Translations under genes and position numbers: made by a program
In this document: piece after piece, positions 1 to 5,028 of the stretch
How the letters are laid out: the number at the start of each line of letters is the position of its first letter
Numbering within the stretch: position 1 is the first letter of the stretch
DNA from: DASUGM01 sp036274055
GTDB lineage: Bacteria > Acidobacteriota > Vicinamibacteria > Vicinamibacterales > SCN-69-37
DNA length: 5,028 bases
Assembly (NCBI GenBank): GCA_036274055.1
Contig: DASUGM010000142.1
Location: 1-5,028, forward strand
Direction: 5' to 3'
The notes under the pieces: generated by a model
Seen by the model: the letters and a program-made list of their open reading frames with translations, nothing else
Told to the model about the DNA's origin: nothing
Databases searched by the model: none

Positions 1-132
1 TTGTTCGGAGTGCCATGTGCTTCAGTGCTCAGTCCGCACCGTCCGGCGCGCAACGCTCAACCGAATGCGCGGCGCTCAACCGAACGCGCAGCGCTCAGCC
101 GGACGCACAAGAGCACATGGCACTCCGAACAA
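1..132. repeat. Long inverted repeat (21-bp perfect arms) downstream of thiD, cut by window edge
   Basis: Positions 1-21 and 112-132 are exact reverse complements (21 of 21). The arm begins TTGTTCGGAGTGCC and the other ends GGCACTCCGAACAA. The stem can continue inward after a short mismatch: 25-28 pairs with 105-108, then 32-36 (GTCCG) or 41-47 (GTCCGGC) pairs with 100-104 or 98-104. The 90-nt interior carries the tandem 19-mers. The element starts 13 bp after the thiD stop codon, so it would form a long hairpin in the 3' end of the thiD transcript. It could act as a processing or termination structure, or be a non-autonomous interspersed repeat. The left arm begins at base 1, so the true boundary and any T-tract or target duplication are not visible. 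The repeat itself is directly seen; its function is not known. Confidence 0.85.
54..110. repeat. Three tandem 19-bp units inside the hairpin loop
   Basis: Three head-to-tail 19-bp units start at 54, 73 and 92, with consensus CGCTCAACCGAACGCGCAG. Units 1 and 2 match at 17 of 19 positions and units 2 and 3 at 15 of 19. All differences are transitions. A weaker fourth unit may precede them at 35-53, where the CGCGCA end is best kept. The distal hairpin arm (123-140, CTCCGAAC...ACGCACAG) also looks like a gapped, decayed copy. There are no unique spacers, so this is a minisatellite-like array and not CRISPR. Confidence 0.75.
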
Positions 133-144
133 ACGCACAGACTC

Positions 145-921
145 CTATTTCGGAAAGTGCTGTACCGGCCCGTGCCCTCCGCCGAGCTGGGGCGCCTGCG
201 CGATCGCGCGGGTGACGTAGTCCTTGGCGCTCCGGACGGCGGTGAGCACATCGTCGCCATGCGCCAGCCTCGCGGCGATCGCGGCCGAGAACGTGCACCC
301 GGTGCCGTGCGTGTGGCGCGTCGCCACGCGCTCGGCGCGCAGTTCGGTAAACGTCCGGCCGTCGAACAGGACATCCACCGCCGGCCCGTCGAGGTGCCCG
401 CCTTTCACCACGGCAGCGCGCGCGCCGGCGGCGACGAGGCGCGCGGCGGCGTCGCGCAGGCCGGCCACGGAGCGAATCGAAAGGCCAGTCAGCGCTTCGG
501 CTTCGGGGACGTTTGGCGTCACCACCGTGGCCATCGGGATCAGCTCACGCCGGATTGCGTCGACCGCGTCGGCATCGAGCAGCGACGCGCCGCCCTTGGC
601 GATCATCACGGTGTCGAGCACGACGGGCGCCGCCGCAAACGCGCGCAGCCAGGCGGCGACGACGGCGGCAATGGCGGCGTTGGCGAGCATGCCGATCTTG
701 ATCGCCCGGGGCGGCAGGTCGGACGTCACGGCGTCGATCTGCGCCGCGACCAGATCGGGCGAGAGCGCGTGCACGGTCAGGACGCCGAGGGTGTTCTGCG
801 CGGTGATTGCCGTGATCGCCGACGTGCCGAAGACCCCGTGGGCGGCAAACGTCTTCAAATCCGCCTGAATACCCGCGCCGCCGCCCGAGTCGCTGCCCGC
901 GATTGTCAGCGCTGTTTGCAT
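145..921 (-). CDS. thiD: Hydroxymethylpyrimidine/phosphomethylpyrimidine kinase (ThiD)
   Basis: This cytosolic thiamine-biosynthesis kinase phosphorylates 4-amino-5-hydroxymethyl-2-methylpyrimidine (HMP) and then HMP-phosphate to give HMP-diphosphate, the pyrimidine half of thiamine phosphate. The 258 aa are full length for a stand-alone ThiD of the ribokinase fold. Visible signatures are the N-terminal substrate loop AGSDSGGGAGIQADLKTF (8-25), AITAQNTLGV (38-47, Gln42 expected to contact the pyrimidine), the TPNVPEAEALTG segment (135-146), KGGH (193-196), the anion-hole/catalytic HGTGCTFSAAIAA (205-217, Cys209) and the C-terminal GHGPVQHF (249-256). One small deviation is D103-T-V-M where most members have D-P-V-M. 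No ThiE or ThiC domain is fused. The ATG start at 921 is preceded on the minus strand by AAGGA about 10 nt upstream. The stop is TAG at 145-147. It is divergent from bioY and has no THI-box upstream, because only 22 bp of non-coding DNA exist there. Confidence 0.96.
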   Translation of the reverse strand: MQTALTIAGSDSGGGAGIQADLKTFAAHGVFGTSAITAITAQNTLGVLTVHALSPDLVAAQIDAVTSDLPPRAIKIGMLANAAIAAVVAAWLRAFAAAPVVLDTVMIAKGGASLLDADAVDAIRRELIPMATVVTPNVPEAEALTGLSIRSVAGLRDAAARLVAAGARAAVVKGGHLDGPAVDVLFDGRTFTELRAERVATRHTHGTGCTFSAAIAARLAHGDDVLTAVRSAKDYVTRAIAQAPQLGGGHGPVQHFPK

Positions 922-931
922 TGACTAGAAT
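903..931 (+). promoter_or_regulatory. Predicted sigma-70-type promoter for bioY, located within the thiD 5' end
   Basis: A -35 match TTGTCA (903-908, 5 of 6 to TTGACA) is followed by a 17-bp spacer (909-925) and a -10 match TAGAAT (926-931, 5 of 6 to TATAAT). Spacing and orientation are ideal for transcription toward bioY. A start about seven bases past the -10 falls near 938-939, only 5-6 nt before the bioY ATG at 944. The -35 and most of the spacer overlap codons of thiD (minus strand), and the predicted start site abuts the thiD Shine-Dalgarno-like AAGGA (936-932 on the minus strand). The hexamers are seen directly; activity is an inference. Confidence 0.6.
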
Positions 932-943
932 TCCTTACCTTCT

Positions 944-1543
944 ATGACGACCCACGCCGCGTCCGCCACCATACTCCATCGCGCCACCGGCCACTCGTCG
1001 CTGGCCACGCCGGTCAAGGTCGCCAGCGCCACCCTCGCGGTCGCGATCACCGCGGCCGCCGCGCAGGTGTCGTTCCCGATGCCGTTCACCGACGTGCCGT
1101 TCGTGCTGACGCCGATGGCGGTGATCCTCACCGGCGCCGCGCTCGGCTCGCGCCTCGGCGCGTTCGCGCAAGCAAGCTATCTGCTCCTCGGCGTCCTCGG
1201 CCTGCAGGTGTTTTCACCCGACCCACGGCTGCCGCAGGGCATGCTGCGCCTCGTCGGGCCGACCGGCGGCTACTTGATGGCCTACCCACTGGCCGCGTTC
1301 GTCACCGGGTGGCTCTCGGAGCGCGGCTGGGATCGCCGCTACGTAACGTCGCTCGCCGCGATGCTCGTCGGTCTGGCGATCATCTATCTCGGCGGCATCT
1401 CGTGGCGCGTCGGCCTGCTTGGCTCGTTCGATCTCGTCGTCGCGACGAGCGTGGGGCCGTTCCTGATTCCCGACGTACTCAAGGCCGCGGCGGCGGCGAT
1501 GATTCTGCCGGGCGCGTGGAAGTTGCTCGGCGCCCGGTCTTAG
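944..1543 (+). CDS. bioY: BioY family biotin transporter (ECF substrate-binding S component)
   Basis: This is an integral membrane protein that captures biotin, either alone or as the S component of an energy-coupling-factor transporter. The 199 aa are typical of BioY, with about six hydrophobic segments. Family marks in order are a helix ending AQVSFPMPFTDVPF (40-53), ILTGAALGSRLGAFAQASYLLLGVLGLQVF (61-90), the hallmark GPTGGYLMAYPLAAFVTGW (105-123), IIYLGGISW (146-154), and the C-terminal GPFLIPDVLK (171-180), whose Asp177 and Lys180 fit the conserved biotin-site residues of the family. An oddity is VPFVLTP (51-57) where most BioYs read VPxTLQ(P/T), so the usual Thr-Leu-Gln is lost. The ATG at 944 has no Shine-Dalgarno, consistent with the near-leaderless transcript predicted from the promoter at 903-931. 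No bioM/bioN (ATPase/T component) or biotin-synthesis gene lies in the window, so energy coupling must come from elsewhere or BioY works solo. Confidence 0.95.
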   Translation: MTTHAASATILHRATGHSSLATPVKVASATLAVAITAAAAQVSFPMPFTDVPFVLTPMAVILTGAALGSRLGAFAQASYLLLGVLGLQVFSPDPRLPQGMLRLVGPTGGYLMAYPLAAFVTGWLSERGWDRRYVTSLAAMLVGLAIIYLGGISWRVGLLGSFDLVVATSVGPFLIPDVLKAAAAAMILPGAWKLLGARS

Positions 1544-1553
1544 GAAACCTGGC
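1544..1553. other. 10-bp convergent junction between bioY and the operon end
   Basis: The TAG of bioY (1541-1543) and the TAG of the phosphatase-like gene (1554-1556, minus strand) face each other across 10 bp. TAGG and CCTA at the two stops form a tiny inverted repeat, too short to be a terminator, and there is no T-tract on either strand. Transcription from both sides probably runs into the opposing gene unless Rho-type termination stops it. Confidence 0.6.
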
Positions 1554-3473
1554 CTACCGCACGTATCCCAAGCTGCGCATTCGTTCGATCATTTCTTTGT
1601 CCAGCGCCTTACCGCCCGGCCGGTTCGCGGCGGTGCGCGCGCCATATGTCACGATCTCGCGGATCGCGTGCGCCTGCAGGAACTCCGGCGTGAACAAGCC
1701 GAGCGCGGGACGGCCGGCGAGATCGCGCGCGATCGGCACACCCACAAGTTGCAACAGCGTCGGCGCGACGGCGACCACCGGCGCTTGAAAACGACCGCGA
1801 GCCGCCGGCGCCCCCGCGATCGCCAGTAGACCGTCGCCGGGGCGAGAGACACGGCCCGGCTGAGTGATCGTCGCGAGCGTCCAGCCATCCTGCGCCCGGC
1901 TGGCGAGATCCGCCGTCAATCCGTCGACGAACTCGTAGTAGTGCTCGATCGCCGCGACCCGCGCCGCCGCTTCGGAGGGCGCAAGCCCGCCGGCGTCGCC
2001 GCCGGCGAGGATGGCGTGCTGCGCGATGTCGAGGCCGGGTAGATAAACCACCAGCACGTCGAGCGGTCCGAGCGCCGGATCGCTGGCGAGGCTGACGATG
2101 GTCGCGTCGAGCTCGGCGGAACGCGCGATCGCGGCGGCGATCTCGGGGGTCGCGCCGGCGAGAACTGCGCTCGACGCGCGCGCGACGGCGGCGGTCCGCC
2201 GCGCCGCGGCGGTCTTTTCGAGCGTGTCGTACAGCGCCGCCGGCGCGATTTCGCCGTTGCCGGCGCCGCCGTGCTCGAGCCGCAGGATGGCGCGATCGCT
2301 GATGACAATGCCGAGATCCGCCGCGGCGGGCCAGGTCGCCCACCAGTGCACGACGGCGGTCCGCAATCCAGCGCGGGCGGCGACTTCCCAGAACGCCGGC
2401 GTCCGCCGTTCGTCCCCGGACGCGATCGCCGGGCGCGTCAACCGCAGCAGGTCGGTCGCCGCCATCAGCGTCGTCCATGCCGGCGACGTTCGGGCAATCC
2501 GGCCTTCCACGCCGGCGACCTGGCGCGTCGCCAGCGCGCGCACGCCGTGACGTTCAGGCGGTTGCCCGGTCGCGATCGTGGTCCAGACGCGCGCCGGATC
2601 GCGGTCGCTGTCGGAGGGCATCGTGACCGACGCGCCGGCGATCGATCGCGATAACGCCGGCACGCGGCCGGCATTGCGAAGCCGATCGAGCGTCGCCAGG
2701 TCGACGCCGTCGATGGCGACCACGAGGAGGCGCTGACCGGTAGGAACGATCGTGATTGGCGGCGGTGCGGACTCCGGCGCGGATGGCGCCGACGCGAGCA
2801 GCACCGTCGCGGCGCCGGCGAGGGCGAGCGCGCCAAGTGGCAGCTGCGCTTTCCACGAAGACAGTGGCAAACCGCGCGACCGCGGCGTTCCCAGCCCCGA
2901 TCGTGCCAGCCATGCCAGCACCGCGACAGTCACGGCGTGGCCCAGAAGCAAACTGATCGCGACGGCAACTGCGAGGACCGCGATGGTCCAACCTGGCGAT
3001 GAGGCGCCGGCCAGACCGGCCGCCGTGCGCCACCACAGGGCGAGATAGGCAAAGCAGCCGAGGCCGACGACTAATCCTGCACCCACGGCGACGCGACCGG
3101 CGTGCGCGGCAAATTCCGGACGCGGTGCGGCGCGGCGGGCCATGGCGCCGGCGGTGATCACCGTCAGCCCGGCGCCGATCGCGGCGGCGGCGCCGAACAA
3201 CACCGCGAGATAGAGCGCCATGACGGCGGCGTCGCTGGTGCTCGTGACCAGCTCGGGGACCCGGGCGCGCAGGCCGATCGCCGCGGCGGGACCAAGGAGC
3301 ACGCCGGCGAGCAGGCCGATGCGCGCGCTGGCGGCCAGGGCCAGCCCGGTGGGACGTTCGCGCGTCGCCGCGGCGCCGAGCACGAACCGATCGACGCGGG
3401 CGTCGAGATAGCCGAGCGACCGCAGTTGCTCGCGCAGCGCATCGACCCGGTGCTGATCGTCCTGCTCGCTCAC
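1554..3473 (-). CDS. Five-helix membrane protein with periplasmic alkaline-phosphatase-superfamily (phosphodiesterase-like) domain; catalytic residues partly lost
   Basis: This 639-aa protein has a cytoplasmic N-terminus (1-40), five predicted membrane helices (about 43-68, 82-110, 126-148, 162-190 and 211-228) and a C-terminal domain of about 390 residues. Arg-rich loops after helices 2 and 4 put the N-terminus inside and the domain in the periplasm. The domain resembles type I phosphodiesterase/nucleotide pyrophosphatase proteins: LLVVAIDGVD (249-258, metal-ligand Asp255), VWTTIATGQPPERHGV (296-311), VVYLPGLDIAQH (475-486, ligands Asp482 and His486), APTLLQLVGVP (570-580) and tail MRSLGYVR. 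The usual S/T-P-x-x-W nucleophile region reads D292-P-A-R-V-W. The usual SDHG reads T537-Q-P-G, and the later metal His is not found. It may therefore be a pseudoenzyme or use altered chemistry; its substrate is unknown. The start is GTG at 3473, 1 bp after the stop of the upstream prenyltransferase, with GGCGAGG as a good ribosome-binding site. It is the last gene of the operon. TAG is at 1554-1556, and no terminator is visible. Confidence 0.85.
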   Translation of the reverse strand: MSEQDDQHRVDALREQLRSLGYLDARVDRFVLGAAATRERPTGLALAASARIGLLAGVLLGPAAAIGLRARVPELVTSTSDAAVMALYLAVLFGAAAAIGAGLTVITAGAMARRAAPRPEFAAHAGRVAVGAGLVVGLGCFAYLALWWRTAAGLAGASSPGWTIAVLAVAVAISLLLGHAVTVAVLAWLARSGLGTPRSRGLPLSSWKAQLPLGALALAGAATVLLASAPSAPESAPPPITIVPTGQRLLVVAIDGVDLATLDRLRNAGRVPALSRSIAGASVTMPSDSDRDPARVWTTIATGQPPERHGVRALATRQVAGVEGRIARTSPAWTTLMAATDLLRLTRPAIASGDERRTPAFWEVAARAGLRTAVVHWWATWPAAADLGIVISDRAILRLEHGGAGNGEIAPAALYDTLEKTAAARRTAAVARASSAVLAGATPEIAAAIARSAELDATIVSLASDPALGPLDVLVVYLPGLDIAQHAILAGGDAGGLAPSEAAARVAAIEHYYEFVDGLTADLASRAQDGWTLATITQPGRVSRPGDGLLAIAGAPAARGRFQAPVVAVAPTLLQLVGVPIARDLAGRPALGLFTPEFLQAHAIREIVTYGARTAANRPGGKALDKEMIERMRSLGYVR

Positions 3474-3474
3474 G

Positions 3475-4353
3475 TCAGCCTCGCCGGGCGGCCACGAAAT
3501 CGGCCAGTGCGTGCAGCGATTCGGCGCGGCGCCCGAACGGAGTCAGCGCCTGCTTCGCGGTTTCGCACAGTTCGCCGGCGAGCGCGCGTGCGCCCTCGAC
3601 GCCGCTGAACGAGACGAACGTCGTCTTGCGCGCGTCGGCACGCACGGCCTTGCCGGTTTCGGCCGTCGTGCCGATGACGTCGAGCAGGTCGTCGACGATC
3701 TGAAACGCCAGGCCGAGGTTCTTGGCGTAGGCGGTCAGCGCGCTGATGTCGTCGACAGTGGCGCCGGCGGTGAGCGCGCCGGCGCTGGCCGCGGCGCTGA
3801 ACAGGACGCCGGTCTTGCGGCGATGGATCCGCTCCAGCGTCGCGAACGTAATCGTCGTTTCGCTGGCGAGCACGTCCTCGGATTGACCGGCGATCAAACC
3901 ATCGAGCCCGACCGCGTTGGAGAGCGTCGCCGAGATGCGTTGCGCGAGTCCGGCGTCGTAGCTGCGCGCGACGTGGCCGAACGCTTCGTTGAGCAGACCG
4001 AACGCCGCGAGGATCGCGACGGCCTCGCCGAACTGGATGTGCGCCGCCGGTTGCCCGCGACGGAGGTCGGCGTCGTCCATGCAGGGCAGATCGTCGAGCA
4101 CGAGTGACGAGGCGTGGATCGCTTCGACAGCGCAGGCCGCGGGCATCGCGAACGTTGCCGTGCCGCCGCACAAGTCCGCGGAGAGCAGGACGAGCACGGC
4201 GCGCACGCGCTTGGCGGGAGCCAGCAGCGTCGCCCGCATCGCGTTGACGACCGCCGTGCCGGCGCCGCCCTCGGCCGGCTCCGGCACGAAGGCGTTGAGC
4301 GCGGCGTGGATCGGCCGTTGATAGGGTTCGAAAAACGGCGGAACAGAGGGCAT
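3475..4353 (-). CDS. ispA: Short-chain (E)-polyprenyl diphosphate synthase (farnesyl/geranylgeranyl diphosphate synthase, IspA/CrtE family)
   Basis: This cytosolic trans-prenyltransferase condenses isopentenyl diphosphate with allylic diphosphates, supplying C15 or C20 precursors for quinones, undecaprenyl carriers, hopanoids or carotenoids. The 292 aa match family length. It has the first Asp-rich motif DDLPCMDDADLRRG (87-100), the second Asp-rich motif FQIVDDLLD (197-205), IPP-binding KRVR (48-51), EAIH (77-80) and HRRKTG (167-172). It carries the two-residue Pro-Cys insertion of bacterial type II enzymes. The two residues at -5 and -4 from the first DD are Ser-Ser (HASSLVLDD), close to the HAASLILDD of CrtE-type geranylgeranyl synthases and unlike the HxYSL pattern of bacterial farnesyl synthases, so a C20 product is possible. 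The symbol denotes the family, not a proven chain length. The canonical GGKRxRP is altered to APAKRVRA (45-52). ATG at 4353 lies 2 bp after the upstream stop, with GGAAA as a weak ribosome-binding site. It is the middle gene of the operon. Confidence 0.93.
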   Translation of the reverse strand: MPSVPPFFEPYQRPIHAALNAFVPEPAEGGAGTAVVNAMRATLLAPAKRVRAVLVLLSADLCGGTATFAMPAACAVEAIHASSLVLDDLPCMDDADLRRGQPAAHIQFGEAVAILAAFGLLNEAFGHVARSYDAGLAQRISATLSNAVGLDGLIAGQSEDVLASETTITFATLERIHRRKTGVLFSAAASAGALTAGATVDDISALTAYAKNLGLAFQIVDDLLDVIGTTAETGKAVRADARKTTFVSFSGVEGARALAGELCETAKQALTPFGRRAESLHALADFVAARRG

Positions 4354-4355
4354 CG

Positions 4356-5009
4356 CTATTTTCCGAACACCAGCAGGTACTGATAGCGCAGAAAGTTCTC
4401 CTGGCTCCGCAACGTCAGCCCGGCCTGAGCCGCGTCGCGCGTGATCGCGTCGGGATCGAGCCGTTCTGCCAGCGGCGGCCCAGGGCCGCCGGCGCCGTCA
4501 CGCTTGAAGTCGACGATGCCGAGCCGTCCGTTCGGGGCCAACTTTCCCGCGACATGCTTCAAGAGGGCCACCGGATCGGCCACTTGCGGGTAGGTATCGA
4601 CGATCAGGACGGCGCGGAGGTTGTCAGGCAGGCGCGGATCGCCGGTGCTGCCGAGCACGGTCGTGACGTTGGTCAGGCCCTCGCGCTCGACCCGCCGCTT
4701 GATCGCCTCGATCATCTGCGGCTGAATGTCCTGCGCGAACACGCGGCCGTTCGGTCCAACCCGGCGCGCCAACCGCACCGTAAACCAACCGCCACCGGCG
4801 CCGACATCAGCGACCGTCGAGCCTTCGGCGATGCCGAGCGCGTCCATCACCTGTTCGGGCTGTTGCCACTCGTCGCGATCCGGACTTTCGAGAATGCCGA
4901 GGTCCTCCGGGGGAAACAGCCGGCCGTGGGCCTCGCGCGGTGGCGCCACACCCTGCGCCGCGACGGCGACCGCCGCGGTCACGAGCAGGGAGGGGAGCAG
5001 GCCGCGCAT
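4356..5009 (-). CDS. Exported class I SAM-dependent methyltransferase-like protein
   Basis: This 217-aa protein has a probable Sec signal peptide (MRGLLPSLLVTAAVAVAA, likely cleaved near residues 18-20) followed by a Rossmann-fold methyltransferase domain. Motif I is VADVGAGGGWF (66-76). The acidic residue ending strand 2 is in FAQDIQPQMI (Asp94). The motif II/IV region is AVLIVDTYPQ (133-142, Asp138). The post-motif segment KLAPNGRLGIVDFKR (156-170) matches the usual 'LKPGGRLxIVD'. The pre-domain ESPDRDEWQQPEQVMDALGI (41-60) resembles a family of predicted methyltransferases common in Acidobacteria and Planctomycetes that also carry leaders. In relatives I recall, VDTYPQ reads VDxYHE, so the His-Glu is replaced here. 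The substrate is unknown. SAM is cytosolic, so a periplasmic location is hard to square with catalysis. It is the first visible gene of the operon. The ATG at 5009 has no clear Shine-Dalgarno (preceding bases ACCATTTACCC), and no in-frame alternative start lies upstream within the window. The promoter would lie beyond position 5028. Confidence 0.85.
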   Translation of the reverse strand: MRGLLPSLLVTAAVAVAAQGVAPPREAHGRLFPPEDLGILESPDRDEWQQPEQVMDALGIAEGSTVADVGAGGGWFTVRLARRVGPNGRVFAQDIQPQMIEAIKRRVEREGLTNVTTVLGSTGDPRLPDNLRAVLIVDTYPQVADPVALLKHVAGKLAPNGRLGIVDFKRDGAGGPGPPLAERLDPDAITRDAAQAGLTLRSQENFLRYQYLLVFGK

Positions 5010-5028
5010 GGGTAAATGGTGGGGGGAC

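Noticed and set aside
54..110. CRISPR-like array
   Set aside because: The three 19-bp units are directly adjacent with no spacers, and no cas genes are present.
1..132. Integron attC site or simple Rho-independent terminator
   Set aside because: The arms do not carry RYYYAAC/GTTRRRY ends in the attC orientation. A 90-nt loop and no visible T-tract are unlike an intrinsic terminator, although the sequence left of base 1 is unseen.
1..924. A 307-codon open frame on the plus strand antisense to thiD
   Set aside because: It mirrors thiD, begins with TTG inside the repeat, has low-complexity Arg/Gly/Ala-rich translation and no domain. Long antisense open frames are expected at this GC content.
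922..943. TPP riboswitch for thiD or a biotin-regulator operator in the divergent gap
   Set aside because: 22 bp is too short for a THI-box, and no BioR-like TTATMKATAA or BirA-type dyad is seen. The only palindrome is GAATTC at 928-933, which is too small to interpret.
968..1017. A thiD promoter in the minus direction (TTGACC at 1017-1012, TATGGT at 973-968)
   Set aside because: The two hexamers are 38 bp apart, far from the 16-18 bp needed, and neither has a good partner at the right distance.
1541..1556. Terminator between the convergent genes
   Set aside because: TAGG/CCTA gives only a 4-bp stem with no T-tract, and most of it is the two stop codons.
3102..4107. Plus-strand open frames opposite the phosphatase-like gene and the polyprenyl synthase
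   Set aside because: Both are Arg/Gly/Ala-rich with no recognisable motif, while the minus strand encodes clear families over the same DNA.

Overview
This is a GC-rich, gene-dense stretch of chromosome-like bacterial DNA. It holds five genes packed almost end to end, and one structured repeat at the left edge. The organism is probably an environmental high-GC Gram-negative, and Acidobacteriota (Vicinamibacterales-like) is my best guess. That guess rests on three features: a class I methyltransferase carrying a signal peptide, a membrane-anchored alkaline-phosphatase-superfamily protein ending in an 'RSLGY' tail, and a BioY subtype that reads like those I associate with that phylum. It is an inference from protein style only; no rRNA or marker gene is present.

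Layout. Positions 1-132 hold a perfect 21-bp inverted repeat enclosing three tandem 19-bp units; it lies just downstream of the thiD stop. thiD (minus, 145-921) and bioY (plus, 944-1543) are divergent, with only 22 bp between their start codons. A good sigma-70-like promoter for bioY lies inside the first codons of thiD and predicts an almost leaderless bioY mRNA. bioY then converges on a three-gene minus-strand operon, with 10 bp between the two stop codons. In transcription order the operon is an exported SAM-methyltransferase-like protein (5009-4356), a short-chain polyprenyl diphosphate synthase (4353-3475), and a five-helix membrane protein with a periplasmic alkaline-phosphatase-superfamily domain (3473-1554). 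Spacers inside the operon are 2 bp and 1 bp, so co-transcription and translational coupling are very likely.

How the genes fit together. ThiD (thiamine pyrimidine branch) and BioY (biotin uptake) are both vitamin-supply genes with overlapping control regions. The operon links isoprenoid diphosphate synthesis to two envelope proteins, which suggests an isoprenoid or lipid-linked envelope function, but the sequence does not show the substrate.

The points most worth a second look are the phosphatase-like protein, which has lost several canonical catalytic residues, the hairpin/tandem-repeat element at the left edge, and the compact bioY/thiD control region. I see no defence system, CRISPR array, transposase, tRNA or rRNA in this window.
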